The position numbers and the translations under genes are program-made. This document shows, in pieces, positions 46,746 to 56,180 of a stretch of DNA of 64,000 nt (its first letter is position 1; each line of letters opens with the position of its first letter). Below the pieces are notes generated by a model. The model had not been told where the DNA came from and searched no databases. It saw nothing but the letters and a program-made list of their open reading frames with translations. This DNA comes from Massospora cicadina. Its lineage: Eukaryota; Entomophthoromycota; Entomophthoromycetes; Entomophthorales; Entomophthoraceae. Location: contig JAKSZP010004172.1 in assembly GCA_022478985.1 (NCBI GenBank), forward strand, positions 1 to 64,000. Reading direction: 5' to 3'.

Positions 46746-48360
46746 TTAATGGGCAAACATTTTTGCTCATTTGAATTGCACAGCAATTTGAGTGAAAAGT
46801 GGTCTGTTACCACATTGAAATATACCCTGTGGATATAAACTATAACCTGTTTACAAGAATATCACCACAAGACATTCACACTCTGTCACAGTGTAGTTAC
46901 GCTCCTGTTTGAACAAAGTTCAACTTAAATATGCTACAGGGTGTTCATTAACAGTTTCAACATTTGAATTATTAAATTACTGATTGACTTCTAAGATAAA
47001 AATACCTCTATAAATTAAAAGGCCAACTAAAATTTGGGTATTGCAATATTAATTCATCCATTAAATAAATTTTAAGTGCATCAAAAGGATTATTGGATTT
47101 TTCATTCCATACAAACTATTTTGATTGATCCTTTAAAAGTTAAAAAAGGCTCAGTGATGGATACAGAAATAAAAGAAAGAAGTGGGAATACATGATTATT
47201 CTTAATATTTGAATGTCCAAAACATTTATTGGCCTTGCATATCCCAAATCACCTAAGCTTTAGGTTTTTTGAGTCATAATCTCACAACATCTTCACTAAA
47301 CCAAATATTGAATTTTATATAAAAAAGTGACATTTTTTGAAGCTTTATCTTGTGATTGGATGCTGTTAATCTTTTAAAATGCCTCTTCCAAATGTTTTAA
47401 GAATCTTTAAAGGTTCTACTAAAGGCATTGATGCTGTCTAGGTAGACAAGAACGCATGAAAATTTCAAATCACCTAATATAGCATCTATTGCCCATTGAA
47501 CTGTAGCTGGCGCATTGAAAAGAACTTACAGCATTTGTGTCAGCTGATATAGTTCTTGGGAGTAAATGATTGCACATTTATACTAATTTTCCTTTTTTAA
47601 ATCAATTTTCCAGTAGCCTGATAAAAGATCCATGGGATAAGTATTGAGCCCCCTCAAGGCAATCCAAAACATTATCTATATGCGGCAATGGATATGAGTT
47701 CTTCTTGCTTGTTATTTTATATAACTGTTTATACTCTATAACTATTCACTTGAATCCATCTTTCTTCTTAACAATTAAGGTTGATCTTGCCCAAGGACTT
47801 GAAGGTAGGACTCTTAATCCATGTTTGAGTAGTCTGCTAACTTCATTGGCAACCATGGCTTCACTTTTCTGAAATCATTGGAAAGGTCTCATTTAAATTG
47901 ATATTTGATCCATAACTTTGACCTTATAAACTATACCTTTGCACATCCAAGATCAAAATCTTGTGCATATACCTCAAAATATATCTTTTACAATTTAAAA
48001 GCATCACCCATATATGATTTAAAATTCTGGTAAGTTTTTCTTGATCTGATATGGACAAGATTGCCTTAGATTTGGACCATCTGGCAACCCCTTCTCACTA
48101 AGCTGGTCAAAGTCACTAATAACAAAAGTTGCTTAGTTGGAATCAAGTGGATGTAAGCTACCACTTGATTTCTCTTATCCATATTTGTCTATCTAATAAG
48201 TTAGAAAATAAAACCTGAAATACATCATGACCTGGAATTAGAATTGCAGGTTCAATATATGATCAGGTTTTAGCTTTCTTTAATGGTTTATGGATATTGG
48301 TTTTCAAATAGTTGTTAAATCCCAACGTAAGGCCACTTTTAATGATTTACTGCTCTTTGG
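46746..48360 (-). pseudogene. RNase H and reverse transcriptase remnants of gypsy C
   Basis: Minus strand, continuing the element whose integrase is at 28130-29609. RNase H is readable near 46880-46960 (ERNYTVTECE type). The RT catalytic box reads VLVYLDSINAF near 47420-47450, with the last aspartate changed to serine. No open frame longer than about 60 codons remains, so this is the oldest gypsy of the nested stack. Confidence 0.65.
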
Positions 48361-48367
48361 AGTAATT

Positions 48368-48515
48368 TTATTTGAGGTGGTCTGACCTTAGGACAAATAT
48401 ACCACAACAATAGAGGTGATAGGGAGTAGAGAGCAAAAATATAGGAGTGGAGGACAAAACCCAAGTACTGGGGTAAAACCTTCCTGCATGTGTTCTGATA
48501 GGCCAGGATTACATG
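48368..48515 (-). mobile_element. tRNA-type SINE, copy 2, decayed
   Basis: The plus-strand words tttgaggtggtctgacctta and ggacaaatataccaca align with 51689-51726 of SINE copy 1 (atttgagatgggttaacctt, ggaacaaatatatcaca). Further right, caaaacccaagtactggggt aligns with the hairpin region of copy 1. It is inserted in gypsy C. The tRNA-like head is badly eroded. Confidence 0.5.
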
Positions 48516-50640
48516 ATCTAACTTCACTAATTTGCTTGGTTGGACTGAGGCATGGTGCACAAATTCACGTGTATTGATATCCTCTTGGCACAGAAATGCA
48601 ATTTCTGCCATGAAGGGATTGAAACCTGCATTGTGAGGGGTGATAGTGGGACGGCCATCCTGACTATGTCACACCCCCTTGCTCTTTGGAATATTATTAT
48701 TGGCTTTGTACCCTCAAAGGAATCTCACAACACTTATCAATCTGATAAGGTAGGGTTTTAGAGCGTTGATAATATTTTGATAGTTTATTAGGATAAATCC
48801 ATATGTATATAATAAACTAATATAATTATTCTTCAATATTTAGGGTGGATCCCCTTTCAATTGTAAAACAGTGTCAAAGTTTGTCCTAAAATTTCAATTA
48901 ATTATAATTTAGGAATACCAAAATTAATACTGTTGCATGAAGATAAGAATAAATTTTTTATTTGCTAGTTTGGTAAAACAATAGCCAGTGCTGAGATAGC
49001 AAGTGATCCAAATTGTAAAGGCAGATCTTTGTAGGCTCCCATTTAAATGGTCATTTATAGGTCTGCAGTCCTGTAGACCTTATTATGATCTAAATCTGGT
49101 GCCAGACTTTGTTTTTTCACCAAGTTTGTAGAGATAGTATTGATTGGAGTTCCACTGTCAATGATTTCTCAACAATTTACTCACTTTACCAAAATATCTG
49201 TATATATACAATTAGAGTACTTCAAAATACTGTTAACCTGTAAAATAGCACATCCCTGACTGAATCAAGTATCTAAAAAAGTTGATTGGAGACGTGGGGG
49301 ATTTTCTCCAAAATGGTAGTTGCTGTAATTGATTTGTTAACTGGTCCCAATATGAAATTATCCTGCTCTAGATTCATTGGTTTATCCTGGAGCTTCTTTA
49401 CATGAGGCAATATTACTCCTTCAATTATGGGCTCAGATGCCATGTTATTACTGATAGAACTGAAACATTTGCAGAAATTGACTGTTCTGTATCTATTCCG
49501 CTCAGTTTTTTTTCTGGATGGACCACTTGATTTACCTTGTCATTAGAAGTAACCAGGTGGGCATTGCTCTTTGATTTTTTTGCTCTGCAGAACTTTTTAA
49601 TATGCCCATCCTTGTCACAATGATGGTAGTTGAATGGAACCTTTGGTTTATATAATTTTATATGTAATTTTCATTTTTAGAGTTTGGATTTAAGTGTCGA
49701 AGATTGTTTCACAGATGAATAAAGGTTCAATCATCTGTAAAGTCTTTAAATTAGCCTTAAGGCTAAAATCATACCCAATATAATTTACTATAGAGATGAA
49801 GTGCCAAATACTATGATACAGTTATTGAATCTTTTAGCGCTCCCACCCCAGTGTGAATTTAAGATTCCTGATAAACCATAACAGCAAGAGTATATATGCT
49901 CTCAAAAACTTTTTAAACCAAATACAAATAAATTGCTTTTGGTTTGCAAGGCACTTTGGGCTGCAAGGTTCACTCATAATGGCATCCTTAACCTCACTGA
50001 AGTTCCACCCATTTGTTGCTAACTGGTAGAACTATGTTTTGGTTCTCTTTATCCAGACAAACAAGTATAGCTATTATCTTATAAAAACCACCGCATCCCA
50101 CCATAGAAATTTCAGAAAGTTCAATAAATGGGGGGACATTATCCTTATAAAATTAGGCAGTTATGAAGCTGGTCTGGATTTGTCAATATTACAGGAATTG
50201 ATACTGATCTATTCCATTTAGTTTAAAATAGCAGCAGATATCTTGATGCTTTTTGTGTGTCATCATGATTAGGTCAAATATTACTGTTATTAGATGAGGA
50301 GCTATCAAAAATTACAGTTTTAACATCTTTTTATTAGTAGTAGCTTTAACTTTTTTCTAAGCTAGATAATCATGCTGAAGCTTTTTGATTCTTTAAATTC
50401 AACTTTCATTCTTTCAGCTTCCAGTTTTCAAGGAATGTTTTATCTAACGCTTTAGTCAAGTAGCTGATTTGGTTGGCACTTTTACCCAAAAAGTTCTACC
50501 AAGATAAAAAAATATGTTCTTGTATTTATGAGATTTTCTTAGGTGCTCAGACCACAAATTAACCCTCACTTCTCTTGTTAAATTATTCACCACTTATTTT
50601 GTGACCTATTTTCCACATGATAAATTGGCTCAGATGCACT
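48516..50640 (-). pseudogene. protease and gag remnants of gypsy C
   Basis: Minus strand. A gag zinc knuckle is readable near 49593-49640 (YHHCDKDGHIKKFC, with the first cysteine replaced by histidine). A protease region is expected around 49050-49180. Everything else is too decayed to assign. The position between RT and primer-binding site fits Ty3/gypsy order. Confidence 0.5.
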
Positions 50641-50657
50641 CTGTAGTGAGCGCCACT

Positions 50658-51233
50658 TGTTATGAAGTGGCAAGTTCACAGGGTTAAGTGGTTATGTTAA
50701 TGATATAATTGATCCTGGTTTAATGTCAGGAAGCGCAATATGAACCAAGGAAAAATACTATGGTTTTAAAATTTTTGGTCAAACGCTGCCTAACAATAAA
50801 ATAAAAACTGCTAGATAAACTAGTGCAAAACTAAAGTGTCAATGATGGGTATTGGGGGATATTAGGGGACACATGTTTATCAGATACCCACCTTTAATTA
50901 TTATCTTTTTTGTTGCCAAAAAGTAATATAAAGTCTAATCATTAACTTATAGCTTTCACCATGCCATTGGGCCAAAAATTTGGCTGTAAATAAGTTGCAG
51001 TAATTTTATAAAAGCAATAGTATTGTTAAAAGTGATCAGCAACTGGACCAATACTTTAAGCAAGTGTATTTATCAAACTAGTTATCAATCTTTAAAATCA
51101 AAGATGGTTTAAAACTTCCCATATGGAGGTCTAAAAACATCAAACTAGGTAAATAGATTGGTGGCCACATTTAATGATCTTAACTTATTAATCTTAGAAC
51201 ATATTAAAAAATAATATCTGGTTAATTCCTAAC
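50658..51233 (-). repeat. putative right LTR of gypsy C with adjacent primer-binding site
   Basis: TGTAGTGAGCGCCACT (50642-50657) is the same primer-binding site sequence as in elements A and D, and it is followed by TGTTATGAAG, the expected LTR start. A plausible end is TTCCTAACA at 51233. The start is well supported; the end is a guess. Confidence 0.5.
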
Positions 51234-51688
51234 AGAATGGTAGCAAACCTCACATGGCAATCTCATTGTATTAGTGGCTCTAAAACCTTTGGACATTTAT
51301 CCACCAATTTTTTAGACTAAGTAGTACCCATTTGAGGATACAAGTTGTAGTGCTGTTACAAATTTTTTCATATGTCCCAGATTTTTATTATATTCAAAGG
51401 TACTTGGTGTCAATGTCAGGTAGCTAAATTACTATAAGTATTATAAATATATTACAGCGGAGTTACCCAGCGTCGTTCAGGTTTACTTATTACCAGACAA
51501 TTTAAACTGATTTATTTAGGTTTTATATTATAGATAACTTAGAACCACTTACTCATTACCATTGAACATATCAAATTGCAATAACCACCATCCGCTTATC
51601 CAATACAGTTGAACCTACCAATTCAATTAAAGACCACCAACTACTTACTACTTAGTCAAAGCCAATTAAATCTATCTAAATACTTAAT

Positions 51689-51815
51689 ATTTGAGATGGG
51701 TTAACCTTGGAACAAATATATCACACCAAGAATTTTTCTAGCCAGTACAGGTTTCGAACTCAAACCTGTACTAGGGTGGAAGCAGTTACCTGCCAGGCTA
51801 AACACCCTTAATCTA
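51689..51815 (-). mobile_element. tRNA-type SINE, copy 1
   Basis: On the minus strand it has an A-box-like TAGCCTGGCAGG (51789-51800) and a B-box-like GAGTTCGAAACC (about 51750-51761), spaced as in a tRNA. The T-arm equivalent is a perfect 10-bp stem, GTACAGGTTT, with loop GAGTTCG at 51745-51771. That is longer than a real T stem, so I read this as a SINE head and not a tRNA gene. A unique body follows to 51689 and is shared with 48368-48515. Confidence 0.6.
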
Positions 51816-52597
51816 TCTATATACTAGTACTATCAAACCACTTGGCAAAGCCAAAGAACCTATTGAATTAATAAAAACTAACCAACAACTCAGACAAAAT
51901 CAAATGAACATAAGAGACAACTAAATTTCACTAACTTTTCAGCAAAATAAAATTTAAGCTTTATCAAATCAACCAAAAATCATTAACTCTTAGCTAAATC
52001 TAATTTAAAATTCAATAAAAACCACCAACTACTTAAACATAAACTGAATCTATCAAATTGACCAAAAAGCACCAACTAACCAGCAAATCAAAATTAAACC
52101 TATCAGATCAATCAAATACCATTAAACTGCTAACCAAACCATTTCTACATTTATAAAATATATATATATATATATATATGACATATTATCTTTTAAACTA
52201 CTGAACCAAAGTCAGCTCAACTTGGCACAGATAAATCTATAAATCAGGGAAACAAGTAAACATGTATTTTAAAGCGATAATAAGAAAAATGGAATATATT
52301 AGTTATTTTAAAAATGAATGGCTGATTAGTAGTCAAGCTAACGTATCCAAGGTGTAAGAACTTAAATTGAACTCAATTGAAAAGTGCTAAAAATGCAGGA
52401 CTTAACATCTTTTTATCCAAAGCAAAACCAAAATAAACGCATATACACTGTAATTTTAGTTTACTTTGATAACTATGTTGGCTCATCGTTATATTTTTGG
52501 CTTTAAGTATTGCTTGCAATATCAAACTTAAGTTATCTATCTATATATAAGATTATCTATTTAAATATATTTATATATTTTTACAATTAAGATTGAA

Positions 52598-52875
52598 TGA
52601 AGTTAAGACTTTTTCTACCACTGCCTCCCGAGTTCGATCCCGGTAATGGACTTTGGGTAGGGGACGATTTTGACTGTGTTGGTTTTGCGCACCAATGCCC
52701 CGAACCGAGATAGCGAATAGCAAAGGCGGTCCATGGAGTTCCTGGCCTATCATACGCCGCGCATAAAGGCTTTCCAGGTTTTATCCTCCTTTCCCATTTT
52801 CTTCACTTCCCTAATCGGTGCGGTATCATCCCCAGGTCGGTCCACCTCGAATAAAATTTGAAGTTAAGACTTTTT
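52598..52875 (+). mobile_element. SINE with 16-17 bp target-site duplication and LINE-like tail
   Basis: A 245-bp insertion (52615-52859) between copies of GAAGTTAAGACTTTTT (52599-52614 and 52860-52875; a preceding T also matches). It is far GC-richer than its AT-rich host. Near its left end it has ccgagttcgatcccgg, a tRNA B-box-like sequence; the A box is missing, so it is probably 5'-truncated. Its 3' end, CCAGGTCGGTCCACCTCGAA followed by TAAAATTT, resembles the LINE 3' end at 25891-25919. Confidence 0.75.
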
Positions 52876-53064
52876 GAAACTTGAAATGAGTTTCTTTAAC
52901 ATTATAAGTACTTATTATATAATGCACTTTGTGAGCATGGCCACTGTTTAACTAATCAGGATTGTTCTACCAATTTAATGCATTGCCTAAGCATAGCCAC
53001 TGGCTGATTGGATTGATTGGATCATATACACATACTTTTTAATTATATACATTATTATTTAAAT

Positions 53065-54310
53065 TGTGGTATTACCCGGCATTTCTAGGTTTAATAAACA
53101 AATGATTCAGTTTGAGTATTTTAGATTTTATATCAGATAAACTACTAAACTGCGTAGCTAAAACCATCAAACCTACCCAATCAACCAATTGTCAACTGCT
53201 TGGCAAACCCAAACTAAACTTATTGAAACAACCAAAAACCACCAACTTACCAAAACCAATTAACTTATCAAACTACCCAATCACTAACCACTTACGAAAA
53301 CTACCAAGCTTATTAATCAACCTAAAACCATCAACCACTTGGCAAAATCATTTAAACTATTGGATCAACTAAATATCTAGCTGCTCAGCTATAAGAGTAT
53401 ACTGATTATCATTAAAAATATATATATGTTCCCTTTATATATATTATTTTACTACTATAAAGATGATTGTACAAATTAGAAACCTTTGCAGGTGTGCACA
53501 CAACTCACCAAAGTTTCATCACAGTTGGATAAATGGTACAGGAATATATAGGTTACATAGAAACAAAACAAAGATACTTTCATTTTTATGTGTAAGATGA
53601 GATTTAGACTGACGAGCTAGTTTAGTTTGTAGCTGATGTCAATAAAGGTACTTGGTTTAATTTAACTTAGTTTAAAAGGGTACTTATTTTATTTAATTAT
53701 TTGTACATTTAAAATACTTCAATATATAAAGACTTCTACTTCTGAAGCTTATAAAATAAAAGCTATTAGTTAAAAGAAATAGATAGATGATTAAATATAC
53801 AAATCAAATTAATTAAATAAATAGAATGAATTAAATTTATAAATTGAATTAAATGGATTGATTAACCCTTTCAGTGATTTGCAAAAAAATCACCCGTTAT
53901 TTTGGCCTTAAATTTGACACGAATTTCTTAGCCGATGTTCACACTTTTTAAGCTCATTTTGGTCCTTGTCGTAACACGAATATTCGATAATTTTTAAGAT
54001 AAATCTATATAAATCTTATTTTAATTGGACGCATATATGCGTTTTTAGATTTACATACCCCTCGATTTTTGAACGCATATATGCGTTTTTTTATTTATAT
54101 CACCCTCCATTTTTTGGACGCATATATGCGTCGAATCATAGAAAGGGTTAAATTAAATTATAAAAAGGTTGAGCTGGGAATTGATCCTGCAACTATAACT
54201 TACCTTACGATCAACCTTTTACCATTTAGTTGTTTTTTTAGTTTCGGGTAAGAAGTTTGGTGAATTATTCGATTTATTTGACAATCCTCAACCACCCGGC
54301 CAAATAAGTT
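53065..54310 (-). mobile_element. second Helitron-like fragment, minus strand
   Basis: It begins attacccggcatttctaggtt, parallel to 51467. It continues with the same degenerate units (caaccaattgtcaactgctt and the like) to about 53400, then AT-rich sequence, and ends with accacccggccaaataagtt (54289-54308), which matches the reverse of 62975-62990. A piggyBac-type MITE interrupts it at 53866-54147. Confidence 0.45.
53862..54151. mobile_element. piggyBac-type MITE, 282 bp, TTAA target
   Basis: TTAA at 53862-53865 and 54148-54151 flanks an element with inverted ends CCCTTTCAGTGATTTG and CCCTTTCTATGATTCG. Three copies of the palindrome ACGCATATATGCGT lie near its right end (54028-54041, 54073-54086 and 54118-54131), two of them preceded by GG. 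TTAA targets and CCCT-type ends define the piggyBac superfamily. No transposase is present. Confidence 0.9.
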
Positions 54311-54364
54311 GAACTCATCAGATCGATGAGGTCATACATATATATGCGTACTTTTCAATTTTTT

Positions 54365-54975
54365 ATATACTTTTTTACTTCGATTTCAACGTTTTGCATT
54401 TCGATTTCAATATTTTCCATTTCCATTTCAACATTTACAAATCAATTCCAACATTTTACACTTCAATTTCAATATTTCATATTTCTTTTTTTTAGTACTA
54501 GATGGTACAATATTTCATATTTCAATATTATACTTCAATATCACCATTTTGTGTTTCAATTTCAATAGTACATTTCAATTTCAATATTTTACACTTCAAC
54601 TTCAATATTCTATATTTGAAATTCAATATTTTATAATTCAATTTCAATATTTTTAGTTTTAGTGATTGCATCATATCTAGTTCTAACTACAGACTCATTG
54701 ATTTCCTCGCATCAGTGTTTTCTCTTGGTAGATTATAATGTGATATTTGGGATATACAAATATTTTTACATATAAAAAAAGAGTGGGAATCAATATGCTT
54801 GCACTATTTCAGCAGGAATAATAAAATAAAAATATCATTAAAAATTGTGTTGAGATTAACATATAAGATGTTGAAATTGATTTGTAAAATGTTGAAATCA
54901 AAATGCAAAGTGTTAAAAAATGCTAAATATTGAAATCAAAATGCAAAATGTTGAAATTGAAGTAAAAAGGTAAAT
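54365..54975. mobile_element. foldback element with satellite-like inverted arms
   Basis: The left arm (54365-54660) is a tandem array of ~21-bp units of the type tttcaatttcaatattttac. The right arm (about 54850-54975) is its reverse complement (gttgaaatcaaaatgcaaaa). The outermost parts pair best: actttttTacttcgatttca on the left against the reverse of ttgaagtaaaaaggt on the right. The spacer (54661-54849) is unique. No coding sequence. Confidence 0.6.
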
Positions 54976-55640
54976 GTTAGATAGATTTTGATAGTTTTTA
55001 AAGGGATTTGATGTTAAACTCTAAGCTAACCATGTAGAAGATTCTTCCGAGATGGTCACAGCCTCAATATCCTTCTCAAAAGGGTGAATAGATAAATAGC
55101 GGCCATCTTTCCAGCTCATCCTCCTCTGAAAAGGGCCATCTTAAAGCTTAGTGGAAGCATGCAGCCGGATACCCCTATAACCTAAGCGATGTGAACCCCA
55201 GACCTTAAATCTAAACTTGGTTGCCAGGTTTACACCAGCTGACTAAATCACACCCAAACCCATCTAAAAACGTTAGTAGCCTTAAGCACCATAAGGTTTT
55301 ACTTGGGGCTGGGATACTTGACTTTTCAATCTAAACTCTGAAGATGGCCAATAACTCAGATATGCCAGTGTCCATCAAAAGTTGGACCACCGGAGGATGA
55401 AACCTAGCCTCGATTAATAAGCGATCTGGTGAGGGTTGCGGCGACTTTTAAAGCGTGATATGTGGCCACCCCCTAACATCTATAAGGGCAACCTATTTTG
55501 ATTGCAGCAATAGTTAACCGGTGACAGGTGATGAGCTGAGTTGGCTTCACATATACCTTTGATAAGCTATTTTCTACCAACCCACTTGATCATCGGTCAT
55601 AAACCTTAAGCTTATGGGCGGTATCCATTAGAAACCTCCG
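54976..55640 (-). pseudogene. possible decayed coding sequence with a DTG motif
   Basis: The minus frame near 55355-55440 reads PDRLLIEARFHPPVVQLLMD followed by TGISELLAIF, which resembles a retropepsin-type aspartic protease. It runs into a stop. Downstream (55285-55325), GTAAAACC..ctactaacgtttttag has the donor, branch point and acceptor of a 39-nt intron. A further fragment (FSEEDELERWPLFIYSPF) lies at about 55075-55135 with a frameshift. This could be a dead retroelement or a dead host gene. Confidence 0.25.
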
Positions 55641-55740
55641 GTAAAAATCAAGTACAGATTTCAGTTTTGAGCTTTTTCCGTTGCCACAAAGAATACTTCC
55701 ACTTCAATCCATTCACCTTAACCAAATCAACCTCAGCTAA

Positions 55741-55957
55741 AATGCTCACCCCGTTAAAAATCCGTGAGAATTTCATCCAAACCACAAACGAGATGGCTCG
55801 CAAACCTCAAGCCATACCCAACTCGGCTGTGATGGGAAAGTGCCAGCCGCTGTACAGGATAGGCCACCAAGATGATCATTTGAGGCAGGCTTGTTGCGCT
55901 CGGCCCAAATTTATCCGTGATGGTTGTTTGAATACCAACCTAAAACAATTCCCGTAA
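55741..55957 (+). CDS. possible small protein, 72 codons, unrecognised
   Basis: ATG at 55741 (context gctaaaATGC) opens MLTPLKIRENFIQTTNEMAR and ends after LKQFP. The frame extends back to an ATG at 55667, but the second start has the better context and follows a pyrimidine-rich, start-free leader. It contains a CCARPKFIRDGC segment. Base composition is intermediate between host gene and transposons. I do not recognise the family. It lies 220 bp from the 3' end of the MAU2-like gene, converging with it. It may be a chance frame or one exon of a spliced gene. Confidence 0.3.
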
Positions 55958-56173
55958 AATTGTCCACTCCAAAAAAGTTGGTCAAAGGTACATGGCTTCC
56001 CCCATAAAGGGTTGCTGGGTTAAAATTTAGGGCTTATAACGCCCGGTGTAGAAGGGGTTGAAGCGATGGCGCTGGTTGGTAGGGTGGAGGGGGACGCCGA
56101 GCGCCCGGTTACGAGATTAAAGTCATCAAAGGTGTAGAGTCTAGACCATTCTATCCAACCGCCCCGCGTTACG

Positions 56174-56180
56174 TTTATTA
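56174..56180 (-). terminator. AATAAA overlapping the MAU2 stop codon
   Basis: The minus strand reads GATTAATAAACG: the TAA stop (56180-56178) overlaps a canonical poly(A) signal, AATAAA. This would give a very short 3' UTR. Confidence 0.4.

Larger units (their letters stand above)
51465..53064 (-). mobile_element. Helitron-like non-autonomous element, minus strand
   Basis: The start reads agcggagttacccagcgtcg. On the minus strand this gives a GAACGACGC..GGGTAACTCCGC end like that of Helitron-type repeats. The interior is a long series of degenerate ~40-bp units, of the type ccaaccaacTActtagccaaa..caattaaa, which are the reverse complement of the interior of 61789-63224. Two SINEs lie inside it (51689-51815 and 52615-52859). 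No Rep/helicase is encoded. Confidence 0.5.

Noticed and set aside
51735..51810. Possible tRNA gene on the minus strand
   Set aside because: A and B boxes are tRNA-like, but the T stem is 10 bp, no matching acceptor stem is visible, and the same body continues in a second copy at 48368-48515. A SINE fits better.
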